Below are positions 1-8,826 of a DNA stretch of 64,000 nucleotides, piece by piece. The notes below the pieces were generated by a model. The model worked only from the letters and a program-made list of their open reading frames with translations, was not told the origin of the DNA and made no database searches. Each line of letters begins with the position of its first letter. The stretch's first letter is position 1. The DNA comes from CAZHEV01 sp964531335 [NCBI: uncultured bacterium]. GTDB taxonomy: Bacteria; Eisenbacteria; RBG-16-71-46; CAZHEV01. The translations under genes were made by a program, and so were the position numbers. Where the stretch lies: NCBI GenBank assembly GCA_964531335.1, contig CAZHEV010000010.1, positions 1 to 64,000 on the forward strand. The letters run 5' to 3'.

Positions 1-522
1 GTATCTTTGCCACCGTGAGCACCGCGCTTACGGTCTTTATGACCGGTTTGTTGGCTTTGCGCCTGGGCGGTGGCCGGTTCGCCCAGTTCGCCGCGGAGGT
101 AGAGCTCGAGCACGTCAATCCTTGGCAGACTCCCTTTCGAGTGCTCATCGGCCGCTCACCGATAAAACCTCTGCCGGAGATATGGCGGCGCAATTGTCCC
201 TGGTGATTTCGTCGGATTCGTATGGATAGACAACCTCCCCTCTGACAGCGACCCTAATGAGTGCTAAGAACCGTACCCAACCAGTGCCCGTTCTCGGGGA
301 CGACTGCGTGCCTTCGCCGGACGGATACCGAATGCTATGAGTACCAAGGTCACGACGCCTCTTCCCATTCCCAGATAGCCGCCTTGATCTGCTTGCGGAC
401 AAATGCCTTCCCCTGATACCCTCTGGGAGAGTGAGATAGTTCAATCCCGCGAAAGCGCGGGTCCGAGCCCGCACCAGGGCCGGAAGACGCCGTTCACCCC
501 CATTGAAGATCGTGGCTTACTC
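1..522. other. no supported gene
   Basis: No reading frame here has convincing coding character. A 63-codon frame opening with GTG at 15 has mixed third-position bases and no recognisable motif, and the minus-strand frame over 145-474 is arginine-rich in the way of a shadow frame. The stretch may be decayed sequence or the end of an upstream gene outside the window. Confidence 0.4.
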
Positions 523-696
523 ATGAACAGACTCAGCATACTGGCTTTGAGCGTTGGGGCCGCCGCCGCGGTGGTGGTCGAGATCCTGTACGAGCCTACT
601 CATTGGCAGACCTTTGGGGTCGTGGTGGTTGTGAGTGTGCTTGTCAGGGCGCTGGTTGCCCTGCTGGCGTGGCGGAAGGCGAAGCCGGGAACGTAG
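523..696 (+). CDS. small two-helix membrane protein
   Basis: A 57-residue frame with two hydrophobic segments (about residues 4-20 and 30-48) separated by a short polar turn, ending in a basic tail (WRKAKPGT). This is the usual shape of a small inner-membrane protein. I chose ATG 523 over the longer frame from 403 because everything upstream of this Met is polar and low-quality. The ribosome site is weak. It ends 56 bases before butyrate kinase on the same strand and may share its transcript. No family is recognised. Confidence 0.4.
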   Translation: MNRLSILALSVGAAAAVVVEILYEPTHWQTFGVVVVVSVLVRALVALLAWRKAKPGT

Positions 697-752
697 AGAT
701 CCGCACCTGCCCGGTCGAACTTCGAGACACGCGAGCCTGAAGGATTGCGCGA

Positions 753-1826
753 GTGACAGTCCATACCTCCCACATTCTCGTCATCAATCCGGGATCGACC
801 TCGACCAAGGCCGCCCTTTTCAAGGATGAACGCCCCGAAGTCGAGGCCGAGATTGAGCACCCAGAAGATGAAATCAAGAGATACAGCGAAGTTTGGGACG
901 AGTTCGAATACAGGAAGAGCTCCATCGTCGGCTTCATGGAAAGAAATGACATTCCGATTGAGAGGCTCAGCGCCGTGGTCGGAAGGGGCGGGCTTCTGAG
1001 GCCGGTGGAGCGAGGAACGTACGAGGTAAACGACAGGATGCTGGCCGACGCCAGGGCGAACCTGCAAGGAGCCCACGTATCGAACCTGGGGTGCGCCCTG
1101 GCGCACGACATCGCCGGTCGCGCCGGCGTCAAGGCCTACGTAGTGGACCCCGTATCCACCGACGAGTTCGAGGAACCGGCCCGTTTCAGCGGGTTGAAGG
1201 AGATCTCCAGGGCGAGCCTGGGCCACATGCTCAGTATCCACAGTGTGGTGAGGAAAGTCTGCATGGATTGCGGCTGGAACCCCAAGGAGAGGAGTTTCGT
1301 CGTCGCTCACGTTGGAGGCGGGATCACAGTTTCCCCCGTCAAAGGGGAAAGGATAATAGACGGCAACAACGCCCTTAGCGGCGGCCCTTTCTCCCCGCAG
1401 AGGGCCGGGGGACTGCCCACGCAGGAGCTCATAGACTTGTGTTTTTCCGGCAAGTACGCGAAGGAGGACCTGGTCGGGATGACCCTGACCCAAGGGGGAC
1501 TGACCAGCTACCTGGGCACATCCGACGCACGAGAGATCGAAAGGAGAATCCAGGAGGGCGACGGCTACTGCCGCAAGGTCTATGAGGCCATGGCATATCA
1601 AATAGCCAAGGAGATCGGCCTCATGGCCACCGTGCTGAAGGGGGACGTGGACGCTATCATACTCACCGGCGGCCTTGCCAACTCGGACTTGATCGTGAGC
1701 TGGATAAAGGAGAGAGTCGAGTTCATAGCGAAGTTGATCGTGGTAACCGAGGTCAGCGAGATGCAGGCTCTCGCCTCGGGCGCCTACCGTGTGCTCACCG
1801 GAGAGGAACGACCCAAAGTCTATTGA
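753..1826 (+). CDS. buk: butyrate kinase (acetokinase family)
   Basis: 357 residues, the normal length for Buk. It interconverts butyryl phosphate plus ADP and butyrate plus ATP in the cytoplasm. The acetokinase-family phosphate-binding start is visible (VINPGSTSTKAALF, about residues 10-23), as are the central glycine-rich segment HVGGGITVS, the Buk-type GGPFSPQRAGGLP region and a C-terminal ILTGGLA loop. Translation starts at GTG 753, with GAAGGA eight bases upstream. Buk is usually paired with phosphotransbutyrylase (ptb); no ptb lies next to it here, so branched or other short acyl phosphates are possible substrates. A symporter gene follows 57 bases downstream on the same strand. Confidence 0.9.
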   Translation: MTVHTSHILVINPGSTSTKAALFKDERPEVEAEIEHPEDEIKRYSEVWDEFEYRKSSIVGFMERNDIPIERLSAVVGRGGLLRPVERGTYEVNDRMLADARANLQGAHVSNLGCALAHDIAGRAGVKAYVVDPVSTDEFEEPARFSGLKEISRASLGHMLSIHSVVRKVCMDCGWNPKERSFVVAHVGGGITVSPVKGERIIDGNNALSGGPFSPQRAGGLPTQELIDLCFSGKYAKEDLVGMTLTQGGLTSYLGTSDAREIERRIQEGDGYCRKVYEAMAYQIAKEIGLMATVLKGDVDAIILTGGLANSDLIVSWIKERVEFIAKLIVVTEVSEMQALASGAYRVLTGEERPKVY

Positions 1827-1883
1827 CTTCGGCAACGAACATGGTTCGGATTGAAGAGCGCATTTAGCGGAGAGGAGGTATAG

Positions 1884-3173
1884 ATGGCCGAAGAAGGCGG
1901 CGCAGGGAGAACAGGCCTCTTTTCGTGGTACCTTGGATCGAACCTTCTCTTGAGGATCCTGGCCGCTCTTGTTCTCGGCGCGATCGTAGGGATTATCGTA
2001 GGCCCCGAGATCGCGTGGGTGAAGCCTCTGGGCGATATCTTCGTGCGGCTGCTCAAGATGATCGTCATGCCGGTCGTGTTTTTCACCCTAGTGGTGGGCG
2101 CGGCCAGCATAAGCCCCGCGCGGCTGGGCAGGGTCGGCCTGAAGATCGTCGCCTTCTATCTCTTGACTTCCGCCTTTGCCGTTACCATCGGACTTCTTTT
2201 CGGAAACATCTTCCGCCTGGGCTCGGGGCTCGACCTGGGCGCCGGCGAGGCCGCCGGCAGGGAGCTTGCAAGGCCCTCCCTCGTTGAGACGTTAATGAAC
2301 ATAATCCCCACGAACCCATTTGGCGCGCTCGCCGAGGGCGCGGTGCTTCCCACGATATTCTTCGCCATCATCTTCGGCATCGGCATTTCATACCTTCTGG
2401 CGAGCGACGAAGAGAAGGTAAGAAGCGCGGCGGGGACCGTGCTGAGCTTCTGCGACGGGGCGGCCGAGGTCATGTACAAGATCGTCGGCGGCGTGTTGCA
2501 GTACGCCCCGATAGGCGTGTTCGCGCTCATAGCCGTGGTTTTCGGCGAGCAAGGGGCCGAGGCGTTCGGTCCGCTCGGGAAGGTCACGCTCGCGATGTAC
2601 CTCGCCCTCGCGGTTCACCTCCTCCTCGTCTACGGGGGGCTTCTCTCGATCTTCAGGTTCAATCCCTTCAAGTTCATTGCAAGGGCGAAGGAGCCCATGA
2701 TAACGGCCTTTGTCACAAGGAGCAGCAGCGGCACCTTGCCTGTGACCATGAAATGCGCCGAGGAGAACATGGGCGTATCCAGAAGCGTCTTCGCGTTTAC
2801 GCTTCCCCTCGGGGCGACGATAAACATGGACGGCACCGCGATATACCAGGGCGTGTGCGCTCTTTTCGTAGCTTTTGCCGTGGGTTTACCCCTGGACCCC
2901 GCCCAGCAGATGACCGTCGTGATAACCGCGGTGCTGGCCTCCATAGGCACGGCCGGCGTTCCGGGGGCCGGGGCGATAATGCTCCTGATCGTCCTGAGCT
3001 CGGTGGGGCTCGACGTGGATCCGGGGACACCGGTGGCGATGGCCTACGCGATGATACTGGGTATCGACGCTCTGCTCGACATGGGCAGGACCGCGCTCAA
3101 CGTCACCGGCGATCTAACGGGGACGACCATCGTGGCGAGGACCGAGGGAGAGATCGCCCAGCAGAGGCTGTGA
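1884..3173 (+). CDS. dicarboxylate/amino acid:cation symporter (DAACS family)
   Basis: 429 residues, matching GltP/DctA-type sodium- or proton-coupled carriers for glutamate, aspartate or C4-dicarboxylates. The re-entrant loop signature is present ([12 protein letters not shown], about residue 274), followed by the family hallmark [13 protein letters not shown], the GTAGVPGAG second hairpin and the C-terminal helix with the substrate-binding DMGRTALNV segment. About eight transmembrane helices are apparent. GGAGG lies six bases before ATG 1884, a strong ribosome site. It probably shares a transcript with buk. Which substrate is carried cannot be told from sequence. Confidence 0.92.
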   Translation: MAEEGGAGRTGLFSWYLGSNLLLRILAALVLGAIVGIIVGPEIAWVKPLGDIFVRLLKMIVMPVVFFTLVVGAASISPARLGRVGLKIVAFYLLTSAFAVTIGLLFGNIFRLGSGLDLGAGEAAGRELARPSLVETLMNIIPTNPFGALAEGAVLPTIFFAIIFGIGISYLLASDEEKVRSAAGTVLSFCDGAAEVMYKIVGGVLQYAPIGVFALIAVVFGEQGAEAFGPLGKVTLAMYLALAVHLLLVYGGLLSIFRFNPFKFIARAKEPMITAFVTRSSSGTLPVTMKCAEENMGVSRSVFAFTLPLGATINMDGTAIYQGVCALFVAFAVGLPLDPAQQMTVVITAVLASIGTAGVPGAGAIMLLIVLSSVGLDVDPGTPVAMAYAMILGIDALLDMGRTALNVTGDLTGTTIVARTEGEIAQQRL

Positions 3174-3431
3174 CCGTCCGGAACCAGTGCGGATGCGGGC
3201 GCGCTGCGCGGCGAAAATCGGGATAGGCGCGGCGGCTCATCTTGTGGCGGGCTGGAGCTGGGGCATTTCGCCCCACCGACCGCTCCGGCCGCGCTTTTGG
3301 CTTGCCAATGACGCTGGACAGGCAAGTCGACCCGGAGTAACATACTCGCGGCCTTAGGCGAGGCCGGGCAAGAGGGCGATAACCGGGGCGCCGGAAATGG
3401 CGCCTGTTCTCTATGGAGGGGCGGACGAGGA

Positions 3432-5315
3432 ATGGTCAGCAAGATACGAGGCGTGGCGGCGGTACTGAACGCCGGTCTTCTGGCCTGCTTCCTACTGGCG
3501 GCGGCCGCGACCACATCGGTTGTCGTGGAAAATGCCTACCTCCAGAAGGGATTCTATCGCTCGATAGTGCACCTTCTCGCGGACAATCTCATCCTTTACC
3601 TGCTGCCGGTCCTGGGCGTCACGGTGGTGGTGGCCGTCATAGCGTGGATGTGGTACAGGCTAACTCCCTACGGCGACAGGATACTTGCGCTCTGCCTCGG
3701 CCTGGTCCCAGCGCTCGCTTTCTTTCTGAAGGTGGGCTATGACCAGAATCGCCTGAAATTCTCCCAGTACTGGCACGCAAGGACGCAGCTTGGGGGCGTG
3801 AGCGTCCCCGAGGCGCTCACCCGCTCCGATGTCTGGCTCACGAACATCTTGATATTCCTGGCCGCGGTGGCGATCGGGGCCATCGTGTGGGCGATCTGCC
3901 GGCGTGGCCTCCGCTCGCGCGACGCCTTCCTTCGCAGGTTCTGGCGCGGGATGCGCCATCCGCTCGCAATGGCGCTCGTGGTGCTTCTGGTCATCGTGCC
4001 CGTGATATCTTCCGGAGCCATGCAGGGCGCCGCGGACGAAAAGTCGAGCTTCCTTCTCATATCGCTCGACGCATTGCGATACGACCACCTGGGCTGCTAC
4101 GGCTACGAGCGGGATACGTCCCCGGAGATCGACCGCATAGCGGAGGAGGGCCTGAGGTTCGAGTGGGCGTTCTGCCAGGCGCCGACCACGCTCCCCTCTC
4201 ACATGTCAACCCTGACGTCGCTATACCCCACGGTCCACGGTTGTCGCATGGGGAGGAAGCTCCCCGGCGAGCGCCTCACGCTTGCCGAGTACCTGCGCGA
4301 GCACGGCTACTCGACGGCCGGTTTAGTCGACGGCGGTTATATGAGCGCTTGGTACGGATTCGCGCAGGGCTTCGACCTATACGACGACAGGTACAAGGGA
4401 TTCGCGGGCGCCATGCACGGCATGTTCAGATGGCTGGACGCCGGCGCCTCCGAGGGCCCCTTCTTCGTGCTCATGCACGCCTACGACATACACAGCCCTT
4501 ATGATCCCCCGGAGCCCTACAAGAGCATGTTCACAGATCCCGGCTACGAGGGAGGGTTCGTTCCGACCTCGGCGGAGTTGAAAAGGGCCAGGAAGAGGGT
4601 CGATACCGATCCGGAGCAGGGGCACGGGCTCTCCCAGGAGGACGTAGACTTCATAGTGGACCGCTACGACGGCGGAATCAGGTACGTCGACGGCATGATA
4701 GCCGAGATGATGGATGGCCTGGACGACCGCGACTTGCTGGACTCGACGTGGATCGTAATCACGGCCGATCACGGCGAGGAGCTCGCCGAGCACGGCGCGT
4801 TCCTGCACGGCATGCTCTACATGACGGTGGCGCGGGTCCCGCTCATCATAAGGCCGCCGGCCGGCCTGGGCGAGGGGCGCGCGGTGACGGAGATAGTGGA
4901 GCTACTGGACATCATGCCCACCTTCCTCGATCTTGCCGGCATAGAGCCGGTGGACATGATACAGGGCCAGAGCATGACAAGCCTCATGGAAGGAGATTCA
5001 AGCGGCTGGATCAACCTGGCGTTTACGGAGCATCACGCCAAGGGCGGTCGCCGTTCCGTCGTATCCCCCACGCTTCACATAATAGCCCCCCTGGAAAGCG
5101 GGGAGCCCGTGGTCTTTGATTATCACGCGGACCCTCTCGAGCAGAACCCGCTGGACGATCCTTCGCGCGAGGCTGAGATAGAGGAGCTTGCAGCGATCCT
5201 GCGGGATTGGACGGAGGTGCAGTTGCGTCTTGCTGCGGCGGGCGAGGGGCTCGAGCCCGCGGAGATAGACCACGAGACGATAGAGGAGCTTCGCTCCCTG
5301 GGATACATAGACTAG
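3432..5315 (+). CDS. membrane-anchored sulfatase-fold hydrolase/transferase
   Basis: 627 residues. The first ~200 form about four transmembrane helices, and the rest is an alkaline-phosphatase-superfamily (sulfatase-fold) domain facing the periplasm. Seen: the metal-binding start LISLDALRYDHLGCYGY, the nucleophile region PTTLPSHMSTL, and ITADHGEELAEHG supplying the second metal site. The Cys of formylglycine sulfatases (CxPxR) is absent; the equivalent slot is Thr, as in phosphoethanolamine and phosphoglycerol transferases. A transferase or phosphohydrolase acting on envelope lipids or glycans is therefore as likely as a true sulfatase. The start ATG 3432 follows a GAGGA site. A second protein of the same design lies at 45615-47543. 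Confidence 0.85.
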   Translation: MVSKIRGVAAVLNAGLLACFLLAAAATTSVVVENAYLQKGFYRSIVHLLADNLILYLLPVLGVTVVVAVIAWMWYRLTPYGDRILALCLGLVPALAFFLKVGYDQNRLKFSQYWHARTQLGGVSVPEALTRSDVWLTNILIFLAAVAIGAIVWAICRRGLRSRDAFLRRFWRGMRHPLAMALVVLLVIVPVISSGAMQGAADEKSSFLLISLDALRYDHLGCYGYERDTSPEIDRIAEEGLRFEWAFCQAPTTLPSHMSTLTSLYPTVHGCRMGRKLPGERLTLAEYLREHGYSTAGLVDGGYMSAWYGFAQGFDLYDDRYKGFAGAMHGMFRWLDAGASEGPFFVLMHAYDIHSPYDPPEPYKSMFTDPGYEGGFVPTSAELKRARKRVDTDPEQGHGLSQEDVDFIVDRYDGGIRYVDGMIAEMMDGLDDRDLLDSTWIVITADHGEELAEHGAFLHGMLYMTVARVPLIIRPPAGLGEGRAVTEIVELLDIMPTFLDLAGIEPVDMIQGQSMTSLMEGDSSGWINLAFTEHHAKGGRRSVVSPTLHIIAPLESGEPVVFDYHADPLEQNPLDDPSREAEIEELAAILRDWTEVQLRLAAAGEGLEPAEIDHETIEELRSLGYID

Positions 5316-5410
5316 GGCGGGTATCCGGGCCTGAGCGGGGGCGTCGGGACAGCCACTCGCATGGGAGTTCACAGAGAATAGGATTCGCCTTCGAGCTCTT
5401 GCGCCGCAGG

Positions 5411-6052
5411 CTACTTCTTGTACCCCACTATCAGCCCGTCGCGGATGGGCACGAGCGTGGCCACCCAATCGGGGTCGCCGGTTATTCTTCTTGTGAACTC
5501 TCTGATCGCCTCGGTGTCGCGCTCCCTGTCATTTTGGTCGAAGATCCGGCCGTGCCACAGCATGTTGTCTATTATCAAGACGCCGCCCGGCCTTAGCTTC
5601 TCCTTTATCACCGGCAGCGCCTCCGGGTAGCCGTGCTTGTCTATGTCGTTGAAGATCAGATCGAAGGGGCCCTGAGAGCGCCGTAGCTCCTCGATGGCTT
5701 CACTTACGCGGTACTCGACGTAGCCGTCGAGGTCCATTGCCTTCATGTGCTCGACCGCCATCGAGGACAGCTTCTCATCCCACACCACGTGGTGTACGAC
5801 CCCTCCCCCGTTTTCCTTCACCGCCATCGCGAACCAGGCGGTGGAGTAGCCGTAGCCCGAGCCCATCTCGAAGATCCGCTTGGCGCCGCTCATCAACGCG
5901 ATCTGGTAGCAGAGATACCCGGCCGCGGGACCTATTATGGGAAACCTCTCCCGCGCGGCGTACTCCTCCATCTTCTTCATCTCGGGGGAGCGCTCCGGCA
6001 CCATGTCGACCAGATAGCTTCCCACCCGTTCCCAATCGAGTTTGCCTGCCAT
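5411..6052 (-). CDS. O-methyltransferase, COMT-like family 3
   Basis: 213 residues, the usual length of the class I SAM-dependent O-methyltransferases of the PF01596 type. The SAM-binding motif I is clear (FEMGSGYGYST), with the acidic metal and substrate site in LIFNDIDKHGYPEA and the following GGVLIIDNMLWHG, which in the family carries the divalent metal ligands. It probably methylates a small catechol or hydroxylated compound in the cytoplasm; the substrate is unknown. It is convergent with the sulfatase-fold gene and reads away from the small membrane protein gene upstream. Confidence 0.85.
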   Translation of the reverse strand: MAGKLDWERVGSYLVDMVPERSPEMKKMEEYAARERFPIIGPAAGYLCYQIALMSGAKRIFEMGSGYGYSTAWFAMAVKENGGGVVHHVVWDEKLSSMAVEHMKAMDLDGYVEYRVSEAIEELRRSQGPFDLIFNDIDKHGYPEALPVIKEKLRPGGVLIIDNMLWHGRIFDQNDRERDTEAIREFTRRITGDPDWVATLVPIRDGLIVGYKK

Positions 6053-6123
6053 TCTCGTAAACCTCTTATGCCGTCCGCGCCGCGGCCTGCCGTAGCGCCC
6101 CCTGGGCTCCCACGCGCCGCCGG

Positions 6124-6309
6124 CTACTTCTTTCCGGTGTTCAAGCCTATCAGAAGGCCAAGGAAAAGGCCCAACGCCACCCCCATGCCTATGCTGCCCA
6201 ACAGCGCGCCCACGCCGATGCCTACGACCAACCCGACGCCGCCGCTTATGGCCACGTGCTTTATCCTGCCCGTGCTGAACGGTCCCTGGTCCAGATCGCC
6301 CGCCATCAT
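6124..6309 (-). CDS. small glycine-rich membrane protein
   Basis: 61 residues with a polar N-terminus followed by two tightly packed glycine-rich hydrophobic stretches (GGVGLVVGIGVGALLG and GLFLGLLIGLNTG), resembling glycine-zipper small membrane proteins. It sits between the methyltransferase and the peptidase gene on the same strand, 19 bases after the peptidase stop, so it is probably cotranscribed. No function can be assigned. Confidence 0.6.
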   Translation of the reverse strand: MMAGDLDQGPFSTGRIKHVAISGGVGLVVGIGVGALLGSIGMGVALGLFLGLLIGLNTGKK

Positions 6310-6328
6310 AGACCTCCAGTCCCGGCCC

Positions 6329-8569
6329 TCACCGAGCGCCCGCCCCTTTCAGCTTCTCGTCGAGGAAGCCGGTGATCGTGTTGTAAAGGTGGACGCGCGT
6401 GTCCTTTCCCCGAATGCCGTGCTTGCCTCCGGGGTAGTTCATCATCTCGAAAGGGATGCCCTTGTCCTGAAGCTCCTTGTACAGCTTGGTGCTGTTGGTG
6501 AAAAGCACGTTGTCGTCGGCCATGCCGTGGATCAAGAGAACCGGATCGCTCAATCCCTCCACGTAAGGAAAGACGCTGCTCTCAACGTAAGCGTCGGGGT
6601 GCCTGTCGGGATGCCCCAGGTACCTCTCGGTATAATGAGTATCATAAAGCCGCCAGTCGGTCACGGGGGCCACCGCGACGCCGGCCCGGAAGGTCTCGGG
6701 CGATTTCATCAAGCACATCAAGGCCATGTAGCCGCCGTTGCTCCAGCCGAACAGCCCGATGTTGTCCCTGTCGACGTAGGGCAGGCTCTTCAGGAACTTC
6801 GCGCCCTTTGCCTGGTCCTCCACCTCCACTAGCCCCTGCTGCAGGTAGATATGATCCTCGAACGCCTTTCCGCGGTTCGGGGTGCCCCGGTTGTCCAGGG
6901 AGAACACGATATAGCCGTTCTGCGCGAGGTACTGGAACCAGAGGTTTCCCCACGATCTGGTGACGATCTGCGCGGCGGGCCCTCCATACACGTAAATCAC
7001 GACCGGGTATTTCTCCTCCGGATCGAACCCCACCGGCTTTATCATCTTGTAGTAGAGCCTGCTTCCGTCCTTGGCGTTTATGCTTCCGAACTCGGGCGTC
7101 ACGTGATGCTCTAGGTACGGGTAGTAGGGGTGACTCTGATCGAGCGTGTTGGGCTCGAGATAGGTGACCAGGCTCCCGTCGATCTTGTGCAACCCCACCT
7201 TCGCGGGAAGCTCGGTGTTCGAGAACCACGATACGAAGGACTCGCAGTCCTCGGACACCTTGACCGAGTACCAGCCCTGGGCCCTGGTGATCTGTGCCAC
7301 GTTCTCGGGGTTTCTCGTCCTCAGGGAGGTGGAATACAGGTGCCTCTCGAGCGGGCTCTTGGCGTAGCCGTCGAAGTAGACCAACCCCTTGTCCTCGTCC
7401 ACCCCCTTGACCGACTCAACCTCCCACTCCCCGGTGGTGAGGCGCCGCACCATCTCCCCGTCCAGCTCGTACAGATAGAGGTGCTTGTAGCCGTTTCGTT
7501 CGGACGCCCACACGAACTGGTCCTCGTTTTTCAGAAAGCGCAGGTCGCTGTGAAGGCGGACCCAGGTGTCGCTCGTCTCCGTGAGCACCCTGCGCCTCTT
7601 CCCTGTCTCGATGTCGTAGAAGAAAAGATCGAGTGTCTGCTGATCGCGTGACTGTATTTGGACGGACAGGCGCCGGTTGTCCCGGAGCCACTTCACCCGC
7701 GGCACGTATATGTCCGTCTCCCTGCCCAGATCCAGCCAGCGGATCTTCCCTGTGTCCACCTCTATAACACCCAGCTTGACCAGCACGTTGTCCGTGCCCG
7801 CGAAGGGGTAGCGCTGGTCGAATACCTTGAAGTCGTCAGCGTATATCTCGTATCTCCGGGTGACCTTCACCGGGCTCTCATCGACCTGGAGGAAGGCTAT
7901 GCGGCTGTCGTCGTCCGACCACCAGTACCCGGTCAGGCGCCCCATCTCCTCCTGGGCGACGAACTCCGCCATCCCGTTCTTGATCACGCCCTCGCCTTCG
8001 AAGGTGAGCTGCCTCTCCTGTCCCGTCCTCACGTGGACGATGAATATGTCCTGCTCCCTTATGAACGAGACGTACTTGGACCGGGGTGAGAAGCGGACGT
8101 CCGTCTCGAACTCCTCGGTCTTGGTCAGCCTCCTGACGGCGCGACTCTCAGGCACCGTCAGGTCGTAGTGGTAGAGGTCTCCGCCGAGGGGAAAGAGAAG
8201 GGCCTTTCCATTGTCCGCCCAGTAGTACTCCGTTATCCCGCGGGCGTGGAGCCTCATGCGCTCGCGCCGGGCCTTCTCCTCGTCCGAGAGCACCTCTTCG
8301 CCGGGAAGCAGGTCCTCCGAGTCGACCAGCATCCGCCTCGCTCCGTCCGCTATGTTGTACTCCCAGAGATCGTATCTGAGGTAGTCCTCCTCCCTGCTCT
8401 TCAAGAAAGTGGCCCTTGTGCCGTCGGGGGATATCTTCACCTGCCTCAGCCTGGGCCCGTCCAGGCTGGGATCGCTGAAAAGCCGGTCTATGGTCAACTT
8501 GTCTGCGTCCGCCGCGGACGCCGGGCAAGTGGAAAACAGAACGACCAGCAGGACCAAAACCCCTCTCAT
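6329..8569 (-). CDS. dipeptidyl peptidase IV family serine peptidase (S9B)
   Basis: 746 residues with a cleavable signal peptide (hydrophobic core, then SAADA), so periplasmic or surface-exposed. Residues to about 480 form the eight-bladed DPPIV propeller domain. The C-terminal alpha/beta hydrolase has the nucleophile elbow GWSNGGY, the acid in HGMADDNVLF and the catalytic His in GGKHGIRG. The double-Glu dipeptide-binding motif EFVAQEEMGR in the propeller marks true DPPIV activity (removal of Xaa-Pro dipeptides). The start is ATG 8569 rather than the adjacent TTG, with GGAGG nine bases upstream. The ATG overlaps the stop of the degenerate phosphatase remnant upstream (TGATG). Confidence 0.93.
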   Translation of the reverse strand: MRGVLVLLVVLFSTCPASAADADKLTIDRLFSDPSLDGPRLRQVKISPDGTRATFLKSREEDYLRYDLWEYNIADGARRMLVDSEDLLPGEEVLSDEEKARRERMRLHARGITEYYWADNGKALLFPLGGDLYHYDLTVPESRAVRRLTKTEEFETDVRFSPRSKYVSFIREQDIFIVHVRTGQERQLTFEGEGVIKNGMAEFVAQEEMGRLTGYWWSDDDSRIAFLQVDESPVKVTRRYEIYADDFKVFDQRYPFAGTDNVLVKLGVIEVDTGKIRWLDLGRETDIYVPRVKWLRDNRRLSVQIQSRDQQTLDLFFYDIETGKRRRVLTETSDTWVRLHSDLRFLKNEDQFVWASERNGYKHLYLYELDGEMVRRLTTGEWEVESVKGVDEDKGLVYFDGYAKSPLERHLYSTSLRTRNPENVAQITRAQGWYSVKVSEDCESFVSWFSNTELPAKVGLHKIDGSLVTYLEPNTLDQSHPYYPYLEHHVTPEFGSINAKDGSRLYYKMIKPVGFDPEEKYPVVIYVYGGPAAQIVTRSWGNLWFQYLAQNGYIVFSLDNRGTPNRGKAFEDHIYLQQGLVEVEDQAKGAKFLKSLPYVDRDNIGLFGWSNGGYMALMCLMKSPETFRAGVAVAPVTDWRLYDTHYTERYLGHPDRHPDAYVESSVFPYVEGLSDPVLLIHGMADDNVLFTNSTKLYKELQDKGIPFEMMNYPGGKHGIRGKDTRVHLYNTITGFLDEKLKGAGAR

Positions 8570-8819
8570 CAAGATATCCTCCTTAACAAAGCCAGCGAGA
8601 GATCGTCGTCGTAGCGCTCTTGGCCGGAGAAGCTCTCCACGTCGGACAGGATCTTTTCGCAGGCGTCCTTTGTCGAAAGGCCTTTGATCTGCCGCAGCAG
8701 GGCCCAGCCCGGAAGCCGCGGGTCGCGGGAGGGAAGGAGCTCCTCAGGTCGCCGCGGCGAAGGTCGTCCAGGATGGTCCTTCCCACCCCCGGCGCCTTGC
8801 GCTCGGCTCCATCTCCCAC
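8569..8819 (-). pseudogene. internally deleted PP2C/SpoIIE-type phosphatase remnant
   Basis: Two frames on the minus strand look like the two ends of one RsbU-type phosphatase. From GTG 8819 the peptide GVGRTILDDLRRGDLR resembles the N-terminus I associate with SpoIIE phosphatases of this bacterial group. A frame change near 8740 leads into ALLRQIKGL and, at the end, ERYDDDLSLALLRR, which matches the C-terminal metal-binding tail of the PP2C domain (DDxTLxxLR). The catalytic middle, normally several hundred residues, is missing. The stop overlaps the start of the DPPIV gene. The join needs a frameshift, so this is called a remnant. The identification is by motif memory only. Confidence 0.45.
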
Positions 8820-8826
8820 GGTCTCT

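Noticed and set aside
600-1835. A 411-codon minus-strand frame opposite butyrate kinase
   Set aside because: It is a GC-rich antisense shadow of a clear Buk gene with no family features.
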